Assembly: GCF_015062935.1 (NCBI RefSeq) | Contig: NZ_SUTM01000017.1 | Span: 1 to 55,461 of the forward strand | Source of the DNA: Methanobrevibacter sp. | GTDB lineage: Archaea > Methanobacteriota > Methanobacteria > Methanobacteriales > Methanobacteriaceae | Length of the DNA stretch: 55,461 bases | Reading direction: 5' to 3' | Shown: positions 8,712 to 17,758 of the stretch, one piece after another | How the letters are laid out: each line of letters opens with the position of its first letter | Position numbering within the stretch: position 1 is the stretch's first letter | Notes under the pieces: generated by a model | Seen by the model: the letters and a program-made list of their open reading frames with translations, nothing else | Databases searched by the model: none | What the model was told of the DNA's origin: nothing | Made by a program: the position numbers and the translations under genes

Positions 8712-11669
8712 CTATTTAATTGTTATTTTAGGTTTTACGGTTTTAGCAGCATAGTAACTGTTACCTGCAAATTTAACAATAGCGGTGTATTTACCTTTTT
8801 TAGTTAATTTGGTAATTTTCAAGGTTGCTTGTCCTTTGCTGTTGGTTTTTGCAGAGAATGTTTTACCTTTAACTTTAATTGTAACTTTAGCGTTTTTAAT
8901 TACTTTACCTTTGTTGGTTTTTAAAGTTACAGTGTATTTTTTGGTTTTTACACTTGCTTTAAAGGTTTTAGCTTTAGCAGTTAATTTTGGAGCTGCTTTT
9001 TTAACTACAACAGTGACTTTTGAACTAGATTCTTTCAATTTGTCTTCACCTGCAAATTTAACGGTTGCAGTGTAGGTTTTAGGAGCTAAATTAGTTAATG
9101 CAATGCTTGCTTGACCTTTTGCATTGGTTACGTCTTTGTAGGTTTTACCGTTAATGACAAGGTATACTGTCTTATTAGCTAATACATTTTTATCAGCATC
9201 TTTTAATGTAATGACTACATTTTTAGCAACATTGTAAGTTTTTGTAACTTTAACTGCACTGATAGAAGTTGCATTTCTAATTACATTGATTTTTGCAGTT
9301 GCATTTGAACTTACGAAATAGCTTCTAGCATTATATGTGAAAGTTGCAGTGTTTTCACCATCTTTTGCAGTGACATCAAAGGATGCAATACCATTGGAAT
9401 CTGTTGTAGCAGTGTAATTTTTATCATTTAATGTTAAAAGAACTTCTTCATTGTATATTGCACTTCCGGAACCGTCTTTCAAGGTTACGGTAATAGTTCC
9501 TTTGGTATTGGTAAGGTTAATGTCTTCAGCAACAAGTTGGGTATTGATATTGGTACTGTAAAGTCCAACTATGTTTGCTGCACTTTGGAATTTGGAATCT
9601 GCAAATGCGATGAATTCCCTGAATGTTGGTGGGAATGGGTAGTACATTGAAGTTGCAGGGTATTTGTTGGTTCCAATGGTTACATTGTAGTATCCTCCAC
9701 CAAGCAGGAAGTGTAATCTTCCGGTACCTATGGTGTTGTTGAAGATAGCTTCATTTCCAGATCCGTATGCAGTAATAGCACTGATTTTATAATTGCTGAT
9801 TGTGTTTTCGTAAACACTGTGGCCTTTGGAGTGCATAAGATAGATTCCTTCTTTTGCACCGCTGACTGTGTTGTTGTAGATAACTACGTTAGGTCCGGTT
9901 CCGTGTCTCACATCGATACCATGGTTAAAAGCATTTGTGATTGTGTTGCTCATGATGGTAGTGTTAGCTGAACCGAAGTTCATGATACCTGTTGTGTATA
10001 CATCGTGGATGTTGTTGTTAGCTACAAGTCCGTTAGGTGAACTTCTTAAGAAAATACCCCAGGATGCGCCGGTAATATCCAAGTTTACAGCTGAGAATTT
10101 TTTGCTTTGTTCAATGTGTAATCCTACAGTTTTATATTCTTCAGTATTTGTTGTTGCTTTGGTGGTGTCATAACCAGGATACTGTGCAACAATATTTAAA
10201 TCGCTGATTACTGCTCCGGTTGTGTTTACAACATATACTACTGCATATTCTCCTATTGCATATCCGCCGTTAGCGGTTGCATTTCTAATTTTTACAGGTA
10301 TGTTTTCAGTGTTAAGGTTGTTGTATCCGATTAAGGTAGCGTTATTTCCGATAATTTTAATATTTTTATCAGTGTAAATGCAGATGTCATTAAATACTGC
10401 ATCTTTTTCAAAGGATAATGAGTCTCCATCAGCCATTGAATCGATTACGCTTTGGATTTCAGTTCCGCTCATTTCACTGGTGACATTGTATGTAGTTCCT
10501 GTTGGGTTGACGATTGCTGAGTAATCAGGGTTTACTTTAACAGGGGTTGCAATGTCTGCAGTTTTGGTGTATGAAACATCACTGGATGAACTGTCGGTGT
10601 AGGTTCCAATTACATTGTCTGCAGTTTGGTAAGCGCTATTTGCCTGAGCTACATAGTAAACGAATGTAGGTGGGAAAGGCAAATTGTCTAAACTGAAGGT
10701 ATTTTCTTCAATGTTGATGTCATAGTATCCTCCACCAAGTAAAATACCGATTCTGGATTTTTGTAAAATGTTATTGGAAAGAGTAATTTGACCTGATCCG
10801 TAACATGTGATAGAACTTGTAGTACAGTTAATAATGGTGTTTCCGCTTGCAGTGTGTCCTTTGGAGTGCATTAAGTATATACCTTCTTTGGAACCGATAA
10901 CTGTGTTGTTTAAAATTTGAACATTAGGTCCGGTTCCGTGTCTTGCATCGATACCGTGGTTTTTAGCATTGACAACTTTGTTGTTTGCAATAAGGGTTCT
11001 TGCAGATCCGAAGTTTATAATACCAATTGCTTCTTGGTTTTGAACGGTATTGTCTATAATAGTTCCGTCAGCACAGGAATTTAAGTAAATACCCCAGTAT
11101 CCTCCGGTAATTGTGGATTTTTCAATGGTTAAGTTTTTAGCCTGGGTTGCATAAACAGCTGCCTGTCCGTATGCAGGGTTCTGTCCGACAATGGTTAATC
11201 CGTTGATGACAACATTAGTATTGTTTATGAGATATAATGTTGCATAGTTTCCTATTCCGTATCCTCCGGCTTGTGTAGGAGTGATAACTTTATCAGGAGT
11301 AGTATTTTCGTTTGGATTTTCATATCCGATTAATGTTGCTCCGTTACCATTGATTGTAATGCTTTTGTCTACATATATACAAATGTCGTTATATGTTCCC
11401 TCTTCGAAGTTTAAAGTATCTCCATCGCTCATATTATTGATAGTATTTTGGATGGTTTGACTATCTGAATTAGCTTTAATGTCGTAGCTGGAAGATAACT
11501 TTGAATCTTCTGTACTTTGAATAATATCACTTACATCAGAGCTTTCCTGTAATCCTAATTCATCAGTTGTTGCAGCAATATCTGAAGCATCCTGTGCAAA
11601 TACTGCTGATGAACTTAAGATTATTGCGAAAACTAATAATGTAGTTATAAACAAACTCTTTTTGTTCAT
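8712..11669 (-). CDS. Secreted adhesin-like protein, duplicated beta-helix domain plus Ig-like repeats
   Basis: This 985-residue surface protein has a signal peptide at 1-25 (MNKKSLFITTLLVFAIILSS, cleavage after AVFA). Two homologous right-handed beta-helix blocks follow, at about 45-360 and 400-720. Each opens with a DGD(T/S)L-F-E, NDICIY-DK, NATLIGY pattern and contains GTGPNV and KEGIYLMHSKGH. The C-terminus has three Ig-like repeats with TNSKGQATLKITKL-type strands and is very Lys/Thr rich. There is no C-terminal membrane helix, so anchoring is probably by the basic repeats binding the cell wall (inference). The start at 11669 is chosen because it begins the signal peptide; an in-frame ATG at 11687 adds six residues. 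Such proteins are abundant in gut Methanobrevibacter. Confidence 0.85.
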   Translation of the reverse strand: MNKKSLFITTLLVFAIILSSSAVFAQDASDIAATTDELGLQESSDVSDIIQSTEDSKLSSSYDIKANSDSQTIQNTINNMSDGDTLNFEEGTYNDICIYVDKSITINGNGATLIGYENPNENTTPDKVITPTQAGGYGIGNYATLYLINNTNVVINGLTIVGQNPAYGQAAVYATQAKNLTIEKSTITGGYWGIYLNSCADGTIIDNTVQNQEAIGIINFGSARTLIANNKVVNAKNHGIDARHGTGPNVQILNNTVIGSKEGIYLMHSKGHTASGNTIINCTTSSITCYGSGQITLSNNILQKSRIGILLGGGYYDINIEENTFSLDNLPFPPTFVYYVAQANSAYQTADNVIGTYTDSSSSDVSYTKTADIATPVKVNPDYSAIVNPTGTTYNVTSEMSGTEIQSVIDSMADGDSLSFEKDAVFNDICIYTDKNIKIIGNNATLIGYNNLNTENIPVKIRNATANGGYAIGEYAVVYVVNTTGAVISDLNIVAQYPGYDTTKATTNTEEYKTVGLHIEQSKKFSAVNLDITGASWGIFLRSSPNGLVANNNIHDVYTTGIMNFGSANTTIMSNTITNAFNHGIDVRHGTGPNVVIYNNTVSGAKEGIYLMHSKGHSVYENTISNYKISAITAYGSGNEAIFNNTIGTGRLHFLLGGGYYNVTIGTNKYPATSMYYPFPPTFREFIAFADSKFQSAANIVGLYSTNINTQLVAEDINLTNTKGTITVTLKDGSGSAIYNEEVLLTLNDKNYTATTDSNGIASFDVTAKDGENTATFTYNARSYFVSSNATAKINVIRNATSISAVKVTKTYNVAKNVVITLKDADKNVLANKTVYLVINGKTYKDVTNAKGQASIALTNLAPKTYTATVKFAGEDKLKESSSKVTVVVKKAAPKLTAKAKTFKASVKTKKYTVTLKTNKGKVIKNAKVTIKVKGKTFSAKTNSKGQATLKITKLTKKGKYTAIVKFAGNSYYAAKTVKPKITIK

Positions 11670-11949
11670 ATAATCATCTTTCTCCATTTTTTACATAATT
11701 GCTTATAGTTTTTTCCAACGATAAGCAATTAATTATAGTTTGTATTTTTTATTATTTATATTAATTTTTTATAACAATGTTAAGCTATTCAAATTGAGTT
11801 AATAACACATGTTTAATCATATTAGTTAATTTAAAAAACTTTATATTGTTTAACTGTCAATATAATAATAATTAATCAATATTAAATAAAATATAATTCG
11901 TAAGTTTTATATTTTTATTTTTGATTAACAGTAAATTGAGGGTTTATAT

Positions 11950-13698
11950 ATGAATAAAAAGATAATTATTCTTTTATTTGTATGTTTTACATGTTTATTG
12001 CTAATTTCAACAGTTAATGCAACTGATAAGTCCAATAATAATTTAACTTCACAAAGTAATTCCTATCAGGTTACAAATGAATTGTCCAACGATGATATAC
12101 AGGTTATCTTTGACAATGCAAATGACGGGGATACAATTCAGTTTACTTCAAAAGAGTATAGAAATATATCTATTGTAGTGGATAAGAAGTTGAATGTTAT
12201 TTCCAGTGCTCACAGCAAGGTTTATGCTTCCGATAGCGTTACCAGCAAAGCTCAGGAATTAGGAATAGACAAAACTTTCGGTTTTTACTTCACACGCAAT
12301 AGTGTCGGAAGCGTCTTGTCAGGAATAACTATCACATCCAATTTCAATGATTATGGTGTTATTGTTGATTCATCAGACAATACGACAGTTAAAAATAATG
12401 TCATCACTGGTGGAAACAAAGCAGGAGTTCTTATTAAGGATTCAAAGTATGTGACTGTAAGTTTTAACTCAATTTCAAAATCAACAGGTGATGGGCTCCA
12501 GCTCAAGGATGTTGGATTCAGTACAATTAGAAACAATACAATATCTTATAATCAAAGGTCCGGAATCGAGACCTCAAATATAGATAACAACACTATTGTT
12601 TATAATGATATCCATCACAATGTGTTGAACGGAATAACTCTGCAAAATAAATCTTATGGGAATACAATTAAGCACAACAATGCTTATGAGAATCTTAATG
12701 GAATTTTCATCAATTCTACCTCAACATATGATGTAATCAATGCAAATTCATTTACAAGCAATCGTAAAAACCCTTCAATCAAAGAAACAGGGGGAGTTTA
12801 CGAGACAGGAAACGGACTCCTATTTGGTTCAGGATTCATAACCAAAAAGGAAAATACTCCGGGAAGACTTGAAGTCAAATACAATGTTTTGGCCCATAAT
12901 GAGATGTATCAGGCCAAAAACAATCCTGAATTGCCTGTATTCAAATTAGGTGACAACTGGTTTGATTCAACAGATGATTCAAATACCTTTGTATGCCCTA
13001 TGCTTCTTGCAGGTATTATGAAACTGGGAACCGTATCTGTTAAAAACGGTATTGGTCTTCAGATGTATGATACAAAAGGTGAAGCGGTAAAGGAATTCGG
13101 AACATTTGACACAAAAGTCAACATTGACGGAAATCAGTATTCTGCTAAATTTGTAAATGGTAAGGCTACTATTGATGCAAACTTGGATCCTGACAAGGAG
13201 TATGATATTGAAGTAATGGTTGGAGGGGAGCCTGTAAAATATAAGTATAAAGCAGCCTCCGGTGAAAAAGATGATAACCAGGACTCCACATCTTCAGATT
13301 CAACTGATGGTATTATGGGAGCAGACGGTTCCAGTTCACAGACTTCAACCGATTCAGTAACTGGTGGAACAGCAAAAGGAAATGGAAACCAACAGAATGG
13401 TACTTCCAATAGTGCACATTTCTCCAGCAACAAAAATTCTGGAGTTTATGGTACAAATGCCTCAGGGACACGTCAGGACTCATCAGATAATGGGCAGGAT
13501 GTTCAAACCGATGGGGATTTGAATGCTGGTGATGCCAGTGAAGGTGAAGTATCCCAGGAAGGTAAAGCATATGAAGTAGTTCCTCCAAGTAAAATCTCAA
13601 AAGAAGTTACAGATACATCAGGCCTTGTTGTATTGAGTATCGTTTCTTTGATGGGATGTTTAATATATGGATACAGACGAAAAAGTGATTTAGATTAA
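11950..13698 (+). CDS. Secreted beta-helix (NosD/PbH1-like) surface protein with C-terminal membrane anchor
   Basis: The protein has 582 residues. A signal peptide spans about 1-25 (IIILLFVCFTCLLLISTVNA). A beta-helix domain follows at about 40-290, with repeated N-N-I/V turns such as NTTVKNNVITGGNKAG and STIRNNTISYNQRSG. A smaller globular region is followed by a long low-complexity Ser/Thr/Gly/Asn/Asp linker (about 430-545). A single transmembrane helix near 553-572 (LVVLSIVSLMGCLIYGY) ends in positive RRKSD. The linker probably spans the pseudomurein wall. It is divergent from the other adhesin across 280 bp of AT-rich promoter sequence, and unlike it is membrane-anchored. Confidence 0.82.
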   Translation: MNKKIIILLFVCFTCLLLISTVNATDKSNNNLTSQSNSYQVTNELSNDDIQVIFDNANDGDTIQFTSKEYRNISIVVDKKLNVISSAHSKVYASDSVTSKAQELGIDKTFGFYFTRNSVGSVLSGITITSNFNDYGVIVDSSDNTTVKNNVITGGNKAGVLIKDSKYVTVSFNSISKSTGDGLQLKDVGFSTIRNNTISYNQRSGIETSNIDNNTIVYNDIHHNVLNGITLQNKSYGNTIKHNNAYENLNGIFINSTSTYDVINANSFTSNRKNPSIKETGGVYETGNGLLFGSGFITKKENTPGRLEVKYNVLAHNEMYQAKNNPELPVFKLGDNWFDSTDDSNTFVCPMLLAGIMKLGTVSVKNGIGLQMYDTKGEAVKEFGTFDTKVNIDGNQYSAKFVNGKATIDANLDPDKEYDIEVMVGGEPVKYKYKAASGEKDDNQDSTSSDSTDGIMGADGSSSQTSTDSVTGGTAKGNGNQQNGTSNSAHFSSNKNSGVYGTNASGTRQDSSDNGQDVQTDGDLNAGDASEGEVSQEGKAYEVVPPSKISKEVTDTSGLVVLSIVSLMGCLIYGYRRKSDLD

Positions 13699-13758
13699 AA
13701 AATTTACTTTTCTTTTTTTCTTTTATTTTATTAACTTGTTTTAACAAATATCTTTTCG

Positions 13759-14163
13759 ATGACAGTAAAATCTTATTCTTTAAAATTAGATACCAACAAA
13801 CAATTTGAAATTATTGATATCACATCAAGGATTAATGAATTGATTGACATTAACGAGGGAATTATATCTATTTTTTCAAGGCATTCCACTTCAGCCATTG
13901 TTGTCAATGAAAATGAAAAAGGATTATTGGCTGATTTTGAATTTACCCTTGAAAATCTGATTACTGATAAATATTCATATTCTCATGATAGAATTGACCA
14001 TAATGCAAGGTCTCATATGAAATCATTTTTGCTTTCATCAAGCGAATCACTGCCTGTCAAAAATCAGAAACTGGATTTGGGAACTTGGCAATCAGTATTT
14101 TTCGTTGAATTAGATGGACCAAGACGTTCAAGAACAATAACTTTGACAATGGTTGGTGAATAA
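13759..14163 (+). CDS. YjbQ family (UPF0047) protein
   Basis: This 134-residue protein of the YjbQ family has the conserved ISIFSRHSTSAIVVNENE (about 36-53), LLADFE, a DRIDHNARSHMKSFLL histidine segment (about 78-93), and the C-terminal TWQSVFFVELDGPRR. Family members share a trimeric fold with a His-rich pocket, and some show thiamine-phosphate-synthase-like side activity. The true role is unknown. It is followed without a gap by a TTG-initiated membrane peptide. Confidence 0.85.
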   Translation: MTVKSYSLKLDTNKQFEIIDITSRINELIDINEGIISIFSRHSTSAIVVNENEKGLLADFEFTLENLITDKYSYSHDRIDHNARSHMKSFLLSSSESLPVKNQKLDLGTWQSVFFVELDGPRRSRTITLTMVGE

Positions 14164-14304
14164 TTGAAGCGATGGACAATAATTTTAATAGCTATTATAA
14201 TTATATTGCTGATTTTTATCCTTGTTTTCTATAATTATGATGGTTCTCATGTTGTAAACAATTATTCCCAGATGGAAACAGACATGAGAAAATTATGGTA
14301 TTGA
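14164..14304 (+). CDS. 46-residue single-pass membrane peptide, TTG start
   Basis: A 46-codon reading frame begins with TTG at 14164, directly after the YjbQ stop, with GGTGA at 14155-14159 inside the upstream gene as a correctly spaced ribosome site. It encodes a short basic start (KRW), a strongly hydrophobic helix (about 4-25, IILIAIIIILLIFILVFY) and a polar tail ending DMRKLWY. It stops nine bases before the convergent pheT. The translation coupling and clean helix argue for a real gene. No family recognised. Confidence 0.55.
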   Translation: MKRWTIILIAIIIILLIFILVFYNYDGSHVVNNYSQMETDMRKLWY

Positions 14305-14312
14305 AAAAGAAT

Positions 14313-15968
14313 TTAGTTGATAAATTCAATTTCAAATGCAATAACAGGATATTCTAAAGTAAAGTTGGTTATTACTTCAGGTGATACCTCACCAAAGAAC
14401 CCTTTAACAGATCCTTTTTCAGCTGAACCGGTTACATCAGCAGCTCTTCCTGGAATAAATGTTTTGTTTTCACTGTCAGATATTTCCATGGAATATCCTA
14501 AGTTGGATAAAACACTTGTTACAACTGATTTGATTTCAGTGAAGTTTGCAGTTGAGTGACAGATTAATCCTGCTAGCTTTTTGGAAGTAACGGTTTTGTT
14601 TTCTTTGGAATCATCCAAGTATAGGACATCACCAATCTCAAATATTTTTTGAGGCAGGTCCTCATGTTTGTTGTCTTCTAAAAATTCCATCAAGGAATTA
14701 ATCAGGCTGGTTCTAATCATTGTTCTGTCGATTGTGATTGGTCTTGCAACCTGAACGTGAGGTTCTTCTTTTTGATTCATTTTTTCATAATGAGCTTCCT
14801 CATTTGTAAGCATTAAACTCATCACTTCCTGGAATCCTAAACTGATCATAATTTCACGGATTATGCTTTCGGATTTAAACCAGTCATTCTCATAAGCTAC
14901 GGTGTTGATGTCCGGAAGTTCGGCTTCAACACTGTTAATGTGATATTGCACTGCGATATTTTCGACAATGTCAACTTCATGAAGAATATCTACTCTGTAA
15001 GCCGGAATGATTGCTTTAACTTCATTGTCATCAATAATTTCCGCATCAAAACGTGCTTTTAGTAGCAGTTCCTTAATGTCCTGTGCAGTTAATGATGTTC
15101 CTCCAATTAAGCTGTTTGCAGTATCTACATGAACGTTCATTTCCTGAGGAGTTAAGTCAGGTGTTTTGATGGTTTTGTCTTCATATCTGACTTCCATGCT
15201 TTTGATTTGACCTCCAACTTCTGCAAATGATGAACAGATGATGTTCAATGATTGATTAACTGCTCTTTCATCAGTACCGGTTACATCAACAATAATGTTG
15301 TGTGTGTCTTCTTTAATTTTGGTTAACTCTCCGTTAATTATTGGAGGCATGGATAATACATTATCGTTTTTATCAAGAATTAATGGATATTTTTCGAAAT
15401 CTTCAATAAGGTGTGCATAGTCAACACCCTTTTCATGGTCGGTTAATATTGCATCAGGAGTCATTTCAACATCTTTTTCTAATGGAACAAATGCATTTAC
15501 ATCTTTTGGTGTTGCAATGTATTTGAATGGAGCTTCAACCACATCGGCATTGTGAATACCGATAGCTACTTTTTTCCTGTCCCTTCCAATTACCCAGTGG
15601 AGGTTTTCTTGAAATTCCATTATGTATTTGAGTTTGTCACCAGTAAAATCAACATTATCGATTTTAGCAAATCCTATGTATGGTCTGATGGCAGCAACAT
15701 CTTTGTCAACTGTCACATATTCTCCTGAATCTTCAACTTTATAATCCGGAAAACCAATTTCCTGACCGATAAACCCTTTAAAAGATCTAGCTACTCCTTC
15801 AACAGACAAATTGTCCGGTCTGTTAGGGAAGAATTCAACCTTGATTTCTTCATCGTCATAGTCTTCGATATCACTTGACATCATAGGTAAAGTGTCTATT
15901 AATTCGTCTTTTTCCATATCTATTCCTAAATCTTTTAAATCTTGATATTTAAATGTAATAACTGGCAT
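14313..15968 (-). CDS. pheT: Phenylalanyl-tRNA synthetase beta subunit, archaeal type
   Basis: PheT pairs with PheS, which is not in this window, to charge tRNA-Phe. The 551-residue protein is the short archaeal/eukaryotic form without the N-terminal EMAP domain. It has the [15 protein letters not shown] start, [18 protein letters not shown] (about 46-63), a B3/4-like domain with [18 protein letters not shown], the B5 domain (about 275-340), and the catalytic-like core with [15 protein letters not shown] and [10 protein letters not shown]. It is convergent with the 46-aa ORF, and a 22-bp gap precedes it from the upstream membrane protein. Confidence 0.94.
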   Translation of the reverse strand: MPVITFKYQDLKDLGIDMEKDELIDTLPMMSSDIEDYDDEEIKVEFFPNRPDNLSVEGVARSFKGFIGQEIGFPDYKVEDSGEYVTVDKDVAAIRPYIGFAKIDNVDFTGDKLKYIMEFQENLHWVIGRDRKKVAIGIHNADVVEAPFKYIATPKDVNAFVPLEKDVEMTPDAILTDHEKGVDYAHLIEDFEKYPLILDKNDNVLSMPPIINGELTKIKEDTHNIIVDVTGTDERAVNQSLNIICSSFAEVGGQIKSMEVRYEDKTIKTPDLTPQEMNVHVDTANSLIGGTSLTAQDIKELLLKARFDAEIIDDNEVKAIIPAYRVDILHEVDIVENIAVQYHINSVEAELPDINTVAYENDWFKSESIIREIMISLGFQEVMSLMLTNEEAHYEKMNQKEEPHVQVARPITIDRTMIRTSLINSLMEFLEDNKHEDLPQKIFEIGDVLYLDDSKENKTVTSKKLAGLICHSTANFTEIKSVVTSVLSNLGYSMEISDSENKTFIPGRAADVTGSAEKGSVKGFFGEVSPEVITNFTLEYPVIAFEIEFIN

Positions 15969-15990
15969 TTAATAACTCCATTGCTTATTT

Positions 15991-16347
15991 TTATAATCCA
16001 TAAATTAAAATGAAAACTAGAGATTCAATTACGAAGTGTAATGCTCTATGTTCGAGTTCTCCCATATTTCTTATCAGTATTGTATGGGATACATCTATAA
16101 AGAAATGAATAAGGGCTGCTTCAATTCCGATAACCGGATTGAGGAAAAATATTGACAGGACAATAAAATGGAATCCTGCTTCCATTATTTCATGTGCTAA
16201 CCATGTTTGCCATGTTGTTTTGGTAGTCTGCTGAATTAACCCGCCCAAAAGTATGTAAAAGTTATTCAGAACTTTCCACATTAATTGTGTGTGCAGTATA
16301 TCGCTTAAAGCCAATACAATAGCAACATAAAACCATATTAAGTTCAT
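15991..16347 (-). CDS. Integral membrane protein of unknown function
   Basis: This 118-residue hydrophobic protein has about four membrane segments, including MNLIWFYVAIVLALSDILHT at the N-terminus and FVIESLVFILIYGL at the C-terminus. Several histidines lie near the predicted membrane faces (LAHEIMEAGFHFIV, ALIHFFIDVSHTI, LEHRALHFVI), which could bind metal. It lies 22 bp upstream of pheT and is probably co-transcribed with it. No family recognised. Confidence 0.65.
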   Translation of the reverse strand: MNLIWFYVAIVLALSDILHTQLMWKVLNNFYILLGGLIQQTTKTTWQTWLAHEIMEAGFHFIVLSIFFLNPVIGIEAALIHFFIDVSHTILIRNMGELEHRALHFVIESLVFILIYGL

Positions 16348-16548
16348 TTTTTCACAGTCCTTCTATTAGATTGATAATATTAATAATTTGATTTTTTAAT
16401 ATAATATAGTTAACTATTTTTTCATTTTTCTTGCTAAGTAAATTTGTTTTTGCTTCTTAAAATTGTTGTAACTGCGTAATATTGCTTTAATTTAGTACTA
16501 AGTAATTTATATATTATTAAAATTAAAATTTTATCTGGTGTATTGGTT

Positions 16549-17244
16549 ATGGTGGATTTTAGAAATTTTTTAAAATTAAAAAATATTCTCAGTAGGTTAA
16601 ATCCAATTCCTGCATTTCCTTTTGGTGATGAAGAGGAGGTCATTGTAAAGTCTCAGTCTCAGGAGGAATTGTTGAAATCAGTTATTAAAAAATATCCTCA
16701 ATTTAAGAGAATAATTATGATTTCAATTTATCATTTAATTAATACGCAAAATGTCGAAAAAGAATATTTGACTGTTCTAACCAAAGATTTAAGATTAATT
16801 GCAGATTTGATTGAAGGGGAAAGGGATAAAGTTTCTGTTCCTAAAAATGTTAAAGAGGAATCCAAAAAAGGGAATGTATTAGTAATATGTCACAATCATT
16901 TTCATGGTGCTATTATTTTCTCGTTGATTGATTTTAAAAACGTGCTGTGCTCTAAAATTAAGTTTTCCGTAATTGTTTCTAATGGCAATATTGGAATTTT
17001 AGTAAATGAGTTCAGCAGTTTTGATGAAAAATATTTAAAATCATTGAAAATTGAATTAAAAGATTATATTGGTTATGTCATGTTTACTTTCATTATCAAT
17101 AATGATGAAGCTATTGAAAAATTAGATAATTCTAATTTGGATGATGAATTATACTCTATTGAATATCAAAACTTATTTGACAGGTTCATTGCTAAAAATA
17201 ATCTGAAGTTTATTGATGAATTTAATTTAAGAATGAAAATATAA
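16549..17244 (+). CDS. Unknown protein with HNHxHG...FSLxDF motif
   Basis: The 231-residue soluble protein has an acidic segment near 26-30 (GDEEE). A central segment contains CHNHFHG (about 114-120) followed by FSLIDF (124-129) and a predicted strand IKFSVIVSNGNIGILV. The order of HNH-x-H, FS-x-x-D and a V-x-x-x-G-x-x strand resembles the HNHP...FSxxD pattern of some phage-head and toxin-like metal-binding domains, but the usual proline is absent. I regard this as a distant resemblance only. ATG 16549 is preferred over TTG 16543 because GGTG at 16537-16540 is better spaced. A 90-residue gene follows at once. Confidence 0.6.
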   Translation: MVDFRNFLKLKNILSRLNPIPAFPFGDEEEVIVKSQSQEELLKSVIKKYPQFKRIIMISIYHLINTQNVEKEYLTVLTKDLRLIADLIEGERDKVSVPKNVKEESKKGNVLVICHNHFHGAIIFSLIDFKNVLCSKIKFSVIVSNGNIGILVNEFSSFDEKYLKSLKIELKDYIGYVMFTFIINNDEAIEKLDNSNLDDELYSIEYQNLFDRFIAKNNLKFIDEFNLRMKI

Positions 17245-17282
17245 TTTATATTATTTATATATTAATTTTTAAGGAGGATACG

Positions 17283-17555
17283 ATGTCTGAAATAATGGAA
17301 AAATTTGACGGAGGATTAGGTTTAATTGATATAGATATTCTTTTAATATTATATCGTAAAGAAAGGATATCTCTTGAAACTCGTGAAAGTTATGAATCTT
17401 ATCTTAAAAATGATTTTCCTAATGAATATGCCAGTTTTTTAAAATATAAAAAAATGGTTGAGAAAAGAACACCTAATTTGAAACAAATATATTTTGACTG
17501 GTTAGACGGAAAAATCGATGAATTGGATTTTTCATTATTTTCCTATAAAAGTTAA
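17283..17555 (+). CDS. Small acidic protein paired with the HNHxHG protein
   Basis: This 90-residue, mostly helical, charged protein starts MSEIMEKFDGGLGLIDIDIL. It has YESYLKNDFPNEYASFLKYK (about 39-58) and a C-terminal FDWLDGKIDELDFSLF. AAGGAGGATACG before the ATG is one of the strongest ribosome sites in the window. It lies 38 bp after its partner, and the pair is flanked on both sides by gaps of about 200 bp, so the two probably form a transcription unit. Large followed by small with a strong site could fit an effector/immunity or toxin/antitoxin pair, but nothing proves it. Confidence 0.55.
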   Translation: MSEIMEKFDGGLGLIDIDILLILYRKERISLETRESYESYLKNDFPNEYASFLKYKKMVEKRTPNLKQIYFDWLDGKIDELDFSLFSYKS

Positions 17556-17758
17556 TTTCTTTTTTCAGTTTTTCTTTGTTAATACTTGATTTTTTTTGAT
17601 GAATTAATTGGATGTGTGGAAAAAGGATTATTCCTGATTTAAATTGTTTGAATTATATAATGATTAAATCCATTTTCATTTTTTCATAATTACTTTTTTA
17701 AATAATAAACAATATAATTAATAATATTATTTTTACTTTACTTATTAGGAGAAAATAT

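Noticed and set aside
17556-17758. 203-bp gap before valS searched for tRNA or riboswitch
   Set aside because: Only T- and A-rich sequence and the valS ribosome site were found; no stem set resembling a tRNA.
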